Source: Mycobacterium sp. 050128 (GTDB lineage Bacteria; Actinomycetota; Actinomycetes; Mycobacteriales; Mycobacteriaceae). Taken from it: a DNA stretch of 64,000 nt. The DNA lies in the NCBI RefSeq assembly GCF_036409155.1, contig NZ_JAZGLW010000001.1:868001-932000 (forward strand), read 5' to 3'. The notes below the pieces were generated by a model that was not told the DNA's origin, did no database searches, and worked only from the letters and a program-made list of their open reading frames with translations. The position numbers and the translations under genes are program-made. Each line of letters begins with the position of its first letter. Position 1 is the first letter of the stretch. Below, one piece after another: positions 55,805 through 64,000 of the stretch.

Positions 55805-56695
55805 GTGCATGTGGTGACCCTGCGCGACCCCACGTCATCGGTGGCCGCACAATTCGTGCCGGACGCGGGCATGATCGGCATCTCGCTGACCGACTCCGGA
55901 GTGGAGTTGCTCGGTCAGCGGCGCGGCTTGGATGCCTACATCGAAGCCGGCAAGACCATGGGCATCCCGATTCTGTACCCGTGGGCAAATCGGCTGAGCA
56001 GCAACACTTATACGGCCGAGAAGGTGACCGTCGAGCTGACGCCGGGTGAGAACGGGGTACGGGCCGACCCCAACGGCTTGCCGATCCACGGCACCCTGGC
56101 CGCCTACCCCGGCTGGCGAGCGGTGGCGGAATCGGCCAGCGAGCTGACCGCCGAAGTCGACTTCGGCGCCGAGCCGCGGCTGCTGGCCAGCTTCCCGTAT
56201 CCGCACCTTTTGACGGTATCCCTGCGGCTGGCCGGGCGGACGCTGACGGTGCGCACCACCGTCACCGCGACCGGCAAGACCGCGGTCCCGCTGTGTTTCG
56301 GATTTCACCCGTATCTACGGGTGCCCGACGCGGCGCGCGGCGAGTGGATCATCGAGACGCCGGCGCTGCGGCAGCTCAGTCTCGACGAGCGCGGCCTGCC
56401 GACCGGTGGCTACATGCAGCAGCCTGCCAGGAAAGAGCCGTTGGGCGACAACACTTTTGACGATGCGTACGACCAGGTGGCCGATGGCGCGGTGTTCGCG
56501 GTGTCCGGCGGCGGGCGCCGGCTGGAAGTGCACTTCGAGCAAGGCTATTCGGCGACCCAGATCTTCGCCCCACCCGGCGAGGACCTGGTCTGCTTCGAGC
56601 CTATGACCGCACCGACCGACGCGCTGAACCGCGGCGGTTACCGCACCGCGCGCCCCGGCGAGCCGGCGGTCTCGGTGTTCTCCATCCGGGTCTAG
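55805..56695 (+). CDS. Aldose 1-epimerase family protein
   Basis: 296 residues, galactose mutarotase-like beta-sandwich. Substrate and catalytic residues lie in ILYPWANRLSS, LPIHGTLAAYPGW, LCFGFHPYLRVPD (catalytic His) and LVCFEPMTAPTDAL (catalytic Glu). Sugar substrate unknown. GTG 55805; TAGGCT at leaderless spacing upstream. No homologue expected here in H37Rv. Confidence 0.9.
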   Translation: MHVVTLRDPTSSVAAQFVPDAGMIGISLTDSGVELLGQRRGLDAYIEAGKTMGIPILYPWANRLSSNTYTAEKVTVELTPGENGVRADPNGLPIHGTLAAYPGWRAVAESASELTAEVDFGAEPRLLASFPYPHLLTVSLRLAGRTLTVRTTVTATGKTAVPLCFGFHPYLRVPDAARGEWIIETPALRQLSLDERGLPTGGYMQQPARKEPLGDNTFDDAYDQVADGAVFAVSGGGRRLEVHFEQGYSATQIFAPPGEDLVCFEPMTAPTDALNRGGYRTARPGEPAVSVFSIRV

Positions 56696-56699
56696 CCTC

Positions 56700-57035
56700 A
56701 TGCGTCCCGAGGTCGAGCAGCTGCTGCAGCGATGGAACTCGGTGCTGTCACTACTCGACGAGCAGGTCGAGCGGATGCGCACCGAGGCCTTCGCGGTCAG
56801 CGATCAGACCGGCACCGTCGAGGTAACTGTCAACGGTCAGCTGCGGCTAGTCGACTTGCGCATCGATCCTGGGATTCTCGGCCTCGGCGCCCAGGAGGTG
56901 TCGGAACGAATCAACGAAGCCCTGAGCGAGGCAACAGTTTTCGCGAATGAAAACGTCGATGCCGAAGTGGGCGACCTGGAGAACCGGGTTGTCGAGGCGC
57001 TGGCGAAGCTGCGGGATTTACCGCCGGCGAAGTAA
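56700..57035 (+). CDS. YbaB/EbfC-like DNA-binding protein
   Basis: 111 residues. Helix-strand-strand-helix with VEVTVNGQLRLVDLRIDPGI, the YbaB/EbfC core. In actinobacteria small YbaB proteins often accompany WXG100 and ESX-type toxin genes (EspL is one), and here it is followed by two WXG100 genes. Starts 4 bases after the epimerase stop. Role as nucleoid protein or secretion chaperone is undecided. Confidence 0.82.
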   Translation: MRPEVEQLLQRWNSVLSLLDEQVERMRTEAFAVSDQTGTVEVTVNGQLRLVDLRIDPGILGLGAQEVSERINEALSEATVFANENVDAEVGDLENRVVEALAKLRDLPPAK

Positions 57036-57039
57036 CGGC

Positions 57040-57477
57040 TCAGGCCGTCCACACCCGCGGCTCTTCGCGGTGCGCGGTGGGCGCCACCAACTCCGCCTCG
57101 CCTTCGGCGTCGATGGCGTAGGGAAATATCAGTCCAATGGCCACCCCGTCGCGGTGTTCTACGGTGATCTCGATGCCGTCCCGATTCCTTTCGGGCAGAG
57201 TCACATTCAGTGCTACCGCGGCGGCGCGCAGGCTGTCCTTCAGATCGGCGACGGCGCGCCACTGCGCGGCGAGCTGATCGCCGATCGGAATATCCTGGCC
57301 GCGGGGATAGTTGGGCGCAATGGCTTGGCGCTCGCCCTCATTCGATACCGCGAGCGTGAAGGGCAGGAACTCCCCCGCCGACGCGATGCGCGCCAGCGCG
57401 AAATCGACGGCAGCGTCGACCAGGTCATCGAGATCGGCTTGCGCTTCTGCTGTCACGTTGTCGCGCCAACCGGCCAT
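57040..57477 (-). CDS. Hypothetical protein, antisense-oriented within the toxin locus
   Basis: 145 residues, acidic, soluble. AGWRDNVTAEAQADLDDLVDAAVDFALARI is helical, then beta-rich EFLPFTLAVSNEGERQAIA and DGVAIGLIFPYAIDAEGEAEL. No named family recognised. Ends 4 bases from the YbaB stop and starts 48 bases from the first WXG100 start. Composition and setting resemble immunity proteins of polymorphic toxin loci, but this is only contextual. Confidence 0.7.
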   Translation of the reverse strand: MAGWRDNVTAEAQADLDDLVDAAVDFALARIASAGEFLPFTLAVSNEGERQAIAPNYPRGQDIPIGDQLAAQWRAVADLKDSLRAAAVALNVTLPERNRDGIEITVEHRDGVAIGLIFPYAIDAEGEAELVAPTAHREEPRVWTA

Positions 57478-57525
57478 GTGTTTGAGGGTAGCCTGAATCA
57501 GGACCTCTTTCGAAAGGTGCGGGGG

Positions 57526-57846
57526 ATGGCGGGGAATGAGCTACGGGCCTACTGTGCGGGGTTGACGCACGCGTCCAAAGTGGCAACCGATGCGGCCGAC
57601 GAGATCGAGGGCATGCGTGCCCGGCTCGGAACGCAGCTGAACAGCCTCGGCCGCACCTGGACGGGACAGGCGGCCAGCGCGTATCTGAGCATCTGGGCCG
57701 AGATCAACGACGAGTGCGGCGACATGCTCGGCGACTTGCGCTGGATCGGAGAATCGCTGTCCGCGGCCGCCGCGGCCTACGCGAAAATGGAAGACACCGG
57801 GGCCAACGCACTCGGCAGCATCGCGCCCCCGGTGAGCGGGCTCTGA
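57526..57846 (+). CDS. WXG100 (Esx-like) protein, first of pair
   Basis: 106 residues, all helical. The turn W-T-G is in LGRTWTGQAASAYLSIWAEI, and the C-terminal YAKMEDTGA fits the YxxxD/E type VII export motif. ATG 57526 gives WXG100 length; the frame's upstream part to 56947 overlaps YbaB and the antisense gene. The second WXG100 gene follows after 2 bases, so they probably form a heterodimer exported together. Confidence 0.88.
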   Translation: MAGNELRAYCAGLTHASKVATDAADEIEGMRARLGTQLNSLGRTWTGQAASAYLSIWAEINDECGDMLGDLRWIGESLSAAAAAYAKMEDTGANALGSIAPPVSGL

Positions 57847-57848
57847 TC

Positions 57849-58139
57849 GTGGCGCGGCGCACCGTCAACGAGGCAGAGCTGGTGGATGCGGCCGACGCAT
57901 TGCGGCAGTTCTGTCAGACGATGAAGGACCGCCTGAACGAAGTCGCCACCGATTTGAAGGGCCTGCAACAGACCTGGGAAGGCGTGGGATTCGACGCGTT
58001 CCTCGAGCGTCTGCAGCATTGGCAGCGCTGGGCCGACGAGATGAGCGAGGTGGTGTTCGACATGCACCTCAATGCGCATATCGCCCACCGCAACTACGTG
58101 CACAACGCCGAGGTCAACACCGCGATGTGGGGCGGATAG
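57849..58139 (+). CDS. WXG100 (Esx-like) protein, second of pair
   Basis: 96 residues. W-E-G in LKGLQQTWEGVGFDAFLERL between two amphipathic helices. No clear YxxxD at the end (HRNYVHNAEVNTAMWGG; Y-V-H-N-A-E has Glu one place off), so the export signal would be in its partner. GTG 57849. Its last 26 bases are antisense to the gene at 58114-59235. Confidence 0.87.
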   Translation: MARRTVNEAELVDAADALRQFCQTMKDRLNEVATDLKGLQQTWEGVGFDAFLERLQHWQRWADEMSEVVFDMHLNAHIAHRNYVHNAEVNTAMWGG

Positions 58140-59235
58140 CGGCCGGACTGTTGGTCGGCAGGTTCGACGGCCCGAACTCCGAAGGAACAGCCTTGACACG
58201 CAACGACTTCGGGAACGGATCGGGCAACGCGGCGAGTTGGCCGCGGTCGGCAGGCTCGTCCATGGGCACATACAGGGCGCCCTCGTCGTAATAGGTCGTG
58301 CCCTCGGACGGCAAGTAATCACCGACCAAGGGGAGATATTCACTGCCCAGCCAGGTCCACCAGGTCGGCGGGTCCGGCAAGCCGAGGATTCCGTCGGCGC
58401 CGCGCAGGGTGCCGCTGCGGTCCCAGCTGAGATCCGAGGGTCCGGACAGTTTGTGGTTGCGCAGCACTTCGCCGGTGGCGAGCAAGCTGCCGCGTCGTCG
58501 GGCGTACTCGACGAAGAAGCGCCGCACCGCGTTTCGCCACCGCGGTTCGTCCAGCGGCTCGGCCACCATCCTGAGATGGTCGACCATGTTGCCGCCATAC
58601 ACGTTCGAGTACAGTCCACCGTCCAGGCACGGCAGCGTCGCGCTGAACCAGGCTACATCGGAATAGGTGGAGACGAATTCGTCGTCACCATCGCGGTCCA
58701 GCCGGTGCTGATAGGGGTGGTAGCTGCCAAACCGGCGTGGAAGCGCCTCGGGCAGAAGCTTTCTCGCCAGCTCGAGCCAGATCCTGGGTGCGTTGCGTGC
58801 CGATTCCGGTGAGTACCAATGCAGGTCGAGAATGCGGATCAGCTCCGATGCCGGGCGCGGTACTTTTCGGGCCCGTTTCGCGCCGAGGATGTCCTCGGTC
58901 TGCTCGTCGATCGCCACGCCACCCGCAGCGATAGCCAGCGCCTTGGCGAGGCGCCGAGCCGGCTTGACCTCGGCGGGATTACTGCCCTCAACGACGACCT
59001 GCCAGCTTGTGGTGGGCTCCAGTACGTGCGGCACCACCTCGTCGGGCACATCGTTGGGATCGACCTCGTAGGGCCCGAACACGGTGAATGCGTAGCTCTG
59101 CGGCCTGCCCCGTAACAGGCTCACCTCGTGATCACCGCGCTCGCCGACGGTCAGGCCGGGAATGGTTGCGACGATCGCTTCCAGCTCGTCGTCGTCGATG
59201 CTGGCTGGGGCATAGATGGTGAGGTCGTAGGACAT
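58114..59235 (-). CDS. Hypothetical protein, possible immunity protein
   Basis: 373 residues, soluble. SYDLTIYAPASIDDDELEAIV at the N-terminus, a hydrophobic helix RRLAKALAIAAGGVAIDE, then DLHWYSPESARNAPRIWLEL, YHPYQHRLDRDGDDEFVSTY and GGLYSNVYGGNMVDHLRMV. The beginning resembles small actinobacterial proteins encoded beside ESX toxins, but no family can be named with certainty. ATG 59233-59235. 90 bases separate it from the divergent toxin gene. Confidence 0.72.
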   Translation of the reverse strand: MSYDLTIYAPASIDDDELEAIVATIPGLTVGERGDHEVSLLRGRPQSYAFTVFGPYEVDPNDVPDEVVPHVLEPTTSWQVVVEGSNPAEVKPARRLAKALAIAAGGVAIDEQTEDILGAKRARKVPRPASELIRILDLHWYSPESARNAPRIWLELARKLLPEALPRRFGSYHPYQHRLDRDGDDEFVSTYSDVAWFSATLPCLDGGLYSNVYGGNMVDHLRMVAEPLDEPRWRNAVRRFFVEYARRRGSLLATGEVLRNHKLSGPSDLSWDRSGTLRGADGILGLPDPPTWWTWLGSEYLPLVGDYLPSEGTTYYDEGALYVPMDEPADRGQLAALPDPFPKSLRVKAVPSEFGPSNLPTNSPAAIRPTSRC

Positions 59236-59325
59236 TGCGTCGAGGCTCCTGATCAGGTGACTAACGCCTGACCCCAGGCTGCCATAGACTCAACCGCCAG
59301 GCGTGAGAGTGGGGCGGGGCTACCG

Positions 59326-60639
59326 GTGACGGACGTCGATCCAGAGTTGTTTTACGACGCGGCCGCTGCCTACAAAGAGAACAGCGACCACACCGCGGCC
59401 GCGCTGAACAAGCTGACCGGAGTGGACGCCGCAAACGGGGCCGGCACGCACGGGGTCGGCCCGCAGTGGGCGACGGCCTACGACGCCGCGGCCGACGAAG
59501 TCGGGCAGGTCGCCTACCGGCTGGTGAATGCCTTCCACAACCTGGGCAGCCTGCTGCGCCAGGACGGGGTCAACCACGATGAAACCGAAGAGGCCTCGAC
59601 GCTCAACCAGCGGGACGCCTACGGGGCGCCGATCACGCCGCCGGGTGAGTCCGCGGGGACCTTCATCGACGCCGCGGTGAAGGTGAGCTCGGTCGCCGGG
59701 GGCGGCGACCCCGAGCCGCCGCATTGGGATTTGGTCCGGAGCCAGATCACCGACGGGTGGCCTGACGGGCACCCCGACCACGTGCTGGCGGCATCGGCGG
59801 CGTGGGAGACCTTCGGTCATGATCTGGTGGGCATCGACGATCAGCCGGGGCCCGAGGAACAACGGCTGATCGTCGACGTGGAAGCGGCCGAAATCGCCTT
59901 TGTGATAGACCGACTCAACGAAGCGCGCATCGTCAGCACCGATATCGCGGGCGCATGCGGCGACATGTCGCGCGCGGCCAAGGATTACGGCAACGAGCTC
60001 AAATCGGTCAAGGACGACATGGCATTTATCGTCAAATGCCTCTACCTGATCGTGACGGCCCTGGATGCCTACCCGCCGCAATTGCACCTCATCGCCGAAG
60101 CCATCAAGAACACGTTCATCGCGACGGCGGTCACTCAGATCAACGGGCTCAACGCCGCACTGCGCGTCACCGCCACTTCGTCGATGAAGGACCTGGGAGT
60201 CGCAGCCACCGCGATGGGCACTGCACTGCCGGCGGTCAAGTCGATCCTGGCGCTGGTGCCGCGCAGCGTAACCCCCACGCCGACGCAGCGGGTCAACGAC
60301 AACCGGCGCAAGGGCCGTCGCGCCGAAGAGATCGCCGGCATCGACCAGACCACAAAGCGACCGATCCAGGTGACGGACCCGAAGACTGGCGCCCGGAGGA
60401 CCCGGATCCCCGACGAAATCGATGACGAAAACCACGTAGTACGCGAAGTCAAGAACGTCCAAAAGCTGGAAACCACTCAACAGATCCGCGACATGGCCCA
60501 GTGGGCGCGAGACAACGGCTACAAACTTGTCATCGTGGTGGACAAGGGCCGCACCGACGCTGGCACAGTGGAGCAGAGATTGAGAGACGACTACCCGGGG
60601 CTGAATGTGACGATCGACGCGAGCCAGAACCTGTCATGA
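59326..60639 (+). CDS. Type VII-secretion-type polymorphic toxin with PD-(D/E)xK nuclease domain
   Basis: 437 residues. The N-terminal ~100 (FYDAAAAYKENSDHTAAALNK; LVNAFHNLGSLLRQDG) is helical as in Esx/LXG delivery domains but has no W-x-G turn. A middle ~200-residue helical region follows. From ~323: RRKGRRAEEIAGID, then I361-P-D363 (TRIPDEIDDEN) and E374-V-K376 (REVKNVQKLETTQQI), the PD..ExK core of restriction-endonuclease-like toxins (Tox-REase type), and YKLVIVVDKG. Likely DNA-cleaving toxin delivered by an ESX system. GTG start; overlaps the next gene as ATGA. Confidence 0.85.
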   Translation: MTDVDPELFYDAAAAYKENSDHTAAALNKLTGVDAANGAGTHGVGPQWATAYDAAADEVGQVAYRLVNAFHNLGSLLRQDGVNHDETEEASTLNQRDAYGAPITPPGESAGTFIDAAVKVSSVAGGGDPEPPHWDLVRSQITDGWPDGHPDHVLAASAAWETFGHDLVGIDDQPGPEEQRLIVDVEAAEIAFVIDRLNEARIVSTDIAGACGDMSRAAKDYGNELKSVKDDMAFIVKCLYLIVTALDAYPPQLHLIAEAIKNTFIATAVTQINGLNAALRVTATSSMKDLGVAATAMGTALPAVKSILALVPRSVTPTPTQRVNDNRRKGRRAEEIAGIDQTTKRPIQVTDPKTGARRTRIPDEIDDENHVVREVKNVQKLETTQQIRDMAQWARDNGYKLVIVVDKGRTDAGTVEQRLRDDYPGLNVTIDASQNLS

Positions 60640-61274
60640 ACAAATACGGTGATGACCCCCAGACCTGGCCGGAATGTCGACAGGCGATGAAGCGCGAGCT
60701 CGACGAAGCCGGTATCCCAGAAGACACCGTGTGGGAATTGGTCAACTCCCGCAACGACTATCCGGAAGCCGTACCGATCATTGTCGACTGGCTAGAGCAC
60801 CTCGACGAGCGCGTGCCACCCGATGAGGACCGCCGTGCGTGGCGGGCGGGGTTACTTCGAAATCTGATCACCAAACACGCGAAAGGCAACCGCGCGGCGG
60901 CCGATATCTTGTTTCACCAGTTCGAAATTGAGCCTCCGCTGACCAACCTGGAACTCGAGGCCGCGGGCTTTGCACTGGCCCAGGTCGCGGACCGCTCCGA
61001 CTTCCCGCGAGTGGCTGCCCTGATCCGGTCCGAGCGAGATTTTCCTACCAAGTCAGTACTGGTTGAATGGCTCGGCGGAATCAAAACCGAAGAAGCCAAA
61101 GATCTTGCTGTGAGCCAACTCCCGCACCCCGGCATGCGAATCCCGGCGATGCGCGCCCTGGTCCGCCAGAAAGCCACCGGGGTGCGCGACGCCGTCGCTG
61201 CGTACCTGGACGACGAACACGAAGTCTTCCGCAAGGAAGCGCGTAAGACCCTCGACAAACTCCCGGCGGACTAG
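60636..61274 (+). CDS. Probable cognate immunity protein (HEAT-like)
   Basis: 212 residues, acidic, all helical. Repeated helical pairs such as AVPIIVDWLEHLDERV, LEAAGFALAQVADRSDFPRV and MRIPAMRALVRQKATGVRDA look like HEAT repeats. Its ATG overlaps the toxin stop (ATGA, 60636-60639), the usual toxin-immunity linkage. No signal peptide, as expected for neutralising a nuclease in the cytosol. Function inferred from position and fold pattern. Confidence 0.78.
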   Translation: MNKYGDDPQTWPECRQAMKRELDEAGIPEDTVWELVNSRNDYPEAVPIIVDWLEHLDERVPPDEDRRAWRAGLLRNLITKHAKGNRAAADILFHQFEIEPPLTNLELEAAGFALAQVADRSDFPRVAALIRSERDFPTKSVLVEWLGGIKTEEAKDLAVSQLPHPGMRIPAMRALVRQKATGVRDAVAAYLDDEHEVFRKEARKTLDKLPAD

Positions 61275-61657
61275 CGTCCCTTGCGGGGCTGCCACACCAC
61301 CAGCGCCGTGCTCTTGGGTACCACCGCGAGGTCGCGGCGCTGGTTGCCCCGCAACACGGCTATCTCGTCGGCCATTTCTTTCAGCCGCGACTGCAGCGCC
61401 TCGACCTGATTGGTCAGCTCGATAATGCGCTTGATGCCGGCGAGGTTGACGCCCTCGTCCTGCGAGAGCCGTTGCACCTCGCGCAGCAGGTCCACGTCGC
61501 GCTGCGAATAACGCCGTCCGCCACCGGGAGTGCGGGTCGGTGTCACCAGCCCGAGGCGATCGTAGGTACGTAAGGTCTGCGCATGCATGCCGGCCAGCTC
61601 GGCCGCGACCGAGATCAAAAAGGTGCGGGCATCCTCTCGCTTGGAGTTTTTTGCCAT
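61271..61657 (-). CDS. hspR: HspR heat-shock repressor
   Basis: MerR-type repressor binding HAIR sites with DnaK as co-repressor. 128 residues: N-terminal winged helix (FLISVAAELAGMHAQTLRTY, YDRLGLVTPTRTPGGGRRYS, LLREVQRLSQDEGVNLAGIK), coiled coil (ELTNQVEALQSRLKEMADEI) and the hydrophobic end STALVVWQPRKGR. ATG overlaps dnaJ1 stop by one base (TGATG). A HAIR site is visible at clpB. 3' end overlaps the immunity gene by 4 bases. Confidence 0.96.
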   Translation of the reverse strand: MAKNSKREDARTFLISVAAELAGMHAQTLRTYDRLGLVTPTRTPGGGRRYSQRDVDLLREVQRLSQDEGVNLAGIKRIIELTNQVEALQSRLKEMADEIAVLRGNQRRDLAVVPKSTALVVWQPRKGR

Positions 61658-62835
61658 CAGCGGTTACCCGCCCATCCCGCCCGCGGATTGAACCCACTGG
61701 CGCGCTCGGCCTCGGCATACACCTCCAGCGCCTCTTGCGCAGCGCCTTCCAAGTTGGGTGGCACAGCGACTTTCACGGTGACCAGCAGGTCTCCGCTGCC
61801 GCCGCTGCGCTTGGGCACACCGCGTCCGCGCACCCGCAGGATCCGGCCGTCGGCGGTTCCCTTGGGCACCCGCACGCCAACCTTGCCGTCCAGCGTAGGG
61901 ACCGAAAGCGTTGACCCCAAAGCCAATTCGCTGAAGCTCACTGGAACCGTCACGGTGAGATCGTCGCCGTCGCGGCTGAAGACCTTGTCCGGCCGCACAT
62001 GCACCGTCACGTAGAGGTCGCCCGACGGCGCACCGCGCAACCCGGCCTCACCCTGCCCGGGCAGTCGAATCCGTTGTCCGTCTTCGACACCGGGAGGGAT
62101 TCGCACGTTGATGGTGCGGGTGCGAGTGGTGACGCCGGTGCCTTTGCACTCGTCGCAGGGGTGCTCGATGATCGAGCCACTGCCCCGGCAGTCGGTGCAG
62201 GGCTCGGAGAAACCGAATGCCCCCTGGTTGCTGCTGACCACGCCGGCGCCGTTACAGGTGGGACATACCTTCGGACTGGTACCCGGACGTGCCCCGCTGC
62301 CATGGCAATTGGTGCATGGTGCCGGGCTGGTCAACCGCAACGGCATCGCGACGCCATTGGCGGCCTCGACGAAATCCAGCTCAGTCTCGGTTTCCAGATC
62401 GTTGCCACGCCGGGGCCGGCTGGGACGACCGCTCGCGCCGCGTCCGAACAAGCCGCCGAAGAGGTCGCCGATGTTGGTGCCACCGCTGCGGCCCGCGGCG
62501 TCGAACAAATCGTTGAGATTGAACTCGGCGCCGTCGCCGCCCACGTTGAAACCACCGAAGCCGCCGGTGTCGAACCGCCGGCCGCCAAGGCCACCACCGG
62601 CGAAGAGCCGGCGGGTTTCGTCGTACTCCTTGCGCTTGGCCGGATCCGACAGGACGTTGTGCGCCTCCGACACCGCTTTGAACCGTTCACCGGCGGCGGG
62701 GTTGTCGGGATTCGCATCCGGATGCAGATCGCGCGCCAACTTGCGATAGGCGCGCTTTATCTCTTCGGGGCTGGCGTCGGAGGAGACGCCAAGCTCCTTA
62801 TAGAAGTCCTTTTCGACCCATTCACGCTGGGCCAT
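61657..62835 (-). CDS. dnaJ1: DnaJ1 co-chaperone
   Basis: 392 residues. J domain with HPD ([20 protein letters not shown]), Gly/Phe linker, four zinc-finger repeats ([32 protein letters not shown]) and the substrate-binding C-terminal domains. Stimulates the DnaK ATPase. ATG 62833-62835. 53 bases after grpE. Confidence 0.97.
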   Translation of the reverse strand: MAQREWVEKDFYKELGVSSDASPEEIKRAYRKLARDLHPDANPDNPAAGERFKAVSEAHNVLSDPAKRKEYDETRRLFAGGGLGGRRFDTGGFGGFNVGGDGAEFNLNDLFDAAGRSGGTNIGDLFGGLFGRGASGRPSRPRRGNDLETETELDFVEAANGVAMPLRLTSPAPCTNCHGSGARPGTSPKVCPTCNGAGVVSSNQGAFGFSEPCTDCRGSGSIIEHPCDECKGTGVTTRTRTINVRIPPGVEDGQRIRLPGQGEAGLRGAPSGDLYVTVHVRPDKVFSRDGDDLTVTVPVSFSELALGSTLSVPTLDGKVGVRVPKGTADGRILRVRGRGVPKRSGGSGDLLVTVKVAVPPNLEGAAQEALEVYAEAERASGFNPRAGWAGNR

Positions 62836-62888
62836 GTCGCGTCACCTCCCCTCACCTTTCGCTATTCCTGTTGTGCTGATTCTGTGCC

Positions 62889-63554
62889 TCAATCACCGGA
62901 GGTGTCGGTATTTTCGTCGGTGTCGCTCGCGGCGGGGGCCGCGCTCGGCGAGGCGCTGGCTTCAGCGCCGTCACCCGAGACCGTGTCCACGACACCAACC
63001 AGGGCGTGACGCAACACGTTCTCGCCCAGTTTGTAGCCCTCGCGCATCACCGTGCCGATCACCGGTTTGGAGCCCTCGCCGCCATCACCCTCGTGCTGAA
63101 CGGCTTCGTGTAGCAACGGGTCGAAATCTTCGCCCTCGGCACCGAACGCCACCAGACCGAGTCCGGTCAGCGCGCTCATCAGCTTGTCGGCAACCGACTT
63201 CAATGGGCCGGACTCCAGGTCACCGTGCTTGCGCGCACGGTCGAGATCGTCGAGGACGCCCAGCAATTGGCTGACAACGGTGGCTTTGGCCCGATCCGCC
63301 GCGGCCTGCTGGTCGCGCAGCGCCCGCTTGCGGTAGTTCGCGAAGTCGGCTTGAACCCGTTGCAGGTCGGCGATCAGTTCGGCCGCCTTGCCTGCCTCCT
63401 CCGGAGTTTCGCCGGTGAACCCTTCGGAAGCTGCCCCGCCCGGCGCCCCTGCTGTTTGGGGGCCGGGTGGGACATTCCGTACTTCTCCGGTCTCGGGATC
63501 AATCCGCCGTTTGTCGGTGACAGTTACCTGCTCTTGCGGATTTCCTTGAGTCAC
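62889..63554 (-). CDS. grpE: GrpE nucleotide-exchange factor
   Basis: 221 residues. Long N-terminal acidic/disordered part, coiled coil ([20 protein letters not shown]) and beta-wing domain ([40 protein letters not shown]). Disordered Ala/Asp/Ser tail. GTG 63552-63554 overlaps the dnaK stop as GTGA, so translation is coupled to dnaK. Confidence 0.97.
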   Translation of the reverse strand: MTQGNPQEQVTVTDKRRIDPETGEVRNVPPGPQTAGAPGGAASEGFTGETPEEAGKAAELIADLQRVQADFANYRKRALRDQQAAADRAKATVVSQLLGVLDDLDRARKHGDLESGPLKSVADKLMSALTGLGLVAFGAEGEDFDPLLHEAVQHEGDGGEGSKPVIGTVMREGYKLGENVLRHALVGVVDTVSGDGAEASASPSAAPAASDTDENTDTSGD

Positions 63555-64000
63555 TTGGACTCCCGGTCGTCGTCGACCACCTCCGCGTCCACGACATCAT
63601 CAGCGGAGCCGGATGAGCCGCCGGACTCGGCGCCGCCGGCCTGTCCGCCGGCCGCTTGAGTGGCTTCGTAGATCGCCTGACCCAGCGCCTGAGACTCCTG
63701 GCCCAGCTTCTCCATCGCCGTCTTGATCGCGGCGATGTCGGTGCCGCCCAGCGCTGACTTGGCCTCGGCGATCGCGCCGTCGACCTTGGCCAGCGTGTCC
63801 TCGGGAACCTGCGACCCGCCTTCGGCTTCGCGCTGCTCCTTGATGAACTTCTCGGTCTGGTAGACCAGTGACTCGGCCTGGTTGCGGACGTCGGCCTCTT
63901 CGCGACGCTTGCGGTCCTCCTCGGCGTGCGCCTCGGCATCCTTGATCATCCGGTCGATCTCCTCCTTGGACAGGCCGGAGCCTTCCTGGATTTTGATCGT
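63551..64000 (-). CDS. dnaK: DnaK chaperone, C-terminal part (5' end outside window)
   Basis: The last 149 codons of Hsp70, open to the window end. [20 protein letters not shown] begins the C-terminal lid, followed by [20 protein letters not shown] and the disordered end [13 protein letters not shown]. Head of dnaK-grpE-dnaJ1-hspR; its promoter and HAIR sites lie beyond 64000. Confidence 0.97.
   Translation of the reverse strand, partial: TIKIQEGSGLSKEEIDRMIKDAEAHAEEDRKRREEADVRNQAESLVYQTEKFIKEQREAEGGSQVPEDTLAKVDGAIAEAKSALGGTDIAAIKTAMEKLGQESQALGQAIYEATQAAGGQAGGAESGGSSGSADDVVDAEVVDDDRESK

Overview
The window is chromosomal DNA of a slow-growing, GC-rich Mycobacterium. Evidence: F420-dependent glucose-6-phosphate dehydrogenase, a PPE protein, an EspB-type ESX substrate, TtfA, NDH-2, the DnaK-GrpE-DnaJ1-HspR operon and many genes whose order matches the M. 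tuberculosis H37Rv interval Rv0350-Rv0409 (synteny judged from memory of H37Rv). It is not M. tuberculosis: pks6/fadD30, mgtE and the PPE7/8/9 genes expected nearby are absent, and several blocks are extra. An ESX-1-type substrate favours a non-tuberculous slow grower outside the M. avium complex, but the species cannot be fixed from sequence alone.

Layout. 1-6.2 kb: end of a DUF1501 gene, then ackA, pta and fgd1 (minus, overlapping) and a divergent MBL hydrolase plus YnfA-type membrane protein. 6.1-11.5 kb: a run of six minus-strand genes (DUF3054 membrane protein, methyltransferase, GNAT, three luciferase-like monooxygenases) with mostly 1- or 4-base overlaps. 11.6-15.1 kb: fadE7, lpqK and two secreted proteins. 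15.1-18.8 kb: a TetR regulator with a repeated operator array, an EspB paralogue and a PPE protein with a beta-repeat C-terminus. 18.8-24.1 kb: a CDGP secreted protein, a small winged-helix-like protein, ndhA, and metZ-rhodanese-purT. 24.1-31.8 kb: thioesterase, purA, an M50 protease, a CDF zinc transporter with a palindromic operator, fba and DedA. 31.7-36.5 kb: a fused CoA transferase, GH76 and ethanolamine ammonia-lyase eutBC. 36.5-46.3 kb: a form I carbon monoxide dehydrogenase cluster with its LysR regulator. 46.4-53.5 kb: TrmH-type methyltransferase, lipoprotein, pyrE, ttfA, DsrE-like and crotonase genes, and clpB under a composite HspR/SigH-type promoter. 53.5-55.7 kb: a DUF3060 protein and a type II flavohemoglobin. 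55.8-61.3 kb: aldose epimerase followed by a candidate type VII secretion toxin locus (YbaB, two WXG100 proteins, a PD-(D/E)xK nuclease toxin, immunity gene). 61.3-64 kb: hspR, dnaJ1, grpE and the 3' end of dnaK.

Large scale. Against H37Rv the block from the Rv0356c homologue to the Rv0385 homologue is inverted relative to both flanks. One junction lies in the 21 bases between the thioesterase and purT, which places purA and purT in one co-directional run. The other junction is the region holding the toxin locus. At least four copies of a palindromic GAGTGTGC/GCACACTC repeat, plus two other palindromes, occupy intergenic gaps, mostly between convergent genes; one copy supplies the stop codons of both genes that meet in it.

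The clearest candidates for new biology are the WXG100/nuclease-toxin/immunity locus, the orphan EspB-PPE pair with its TetR operator array, and the palindromic repeat family. PurT and LpqK appear to have lost catalytic residues.
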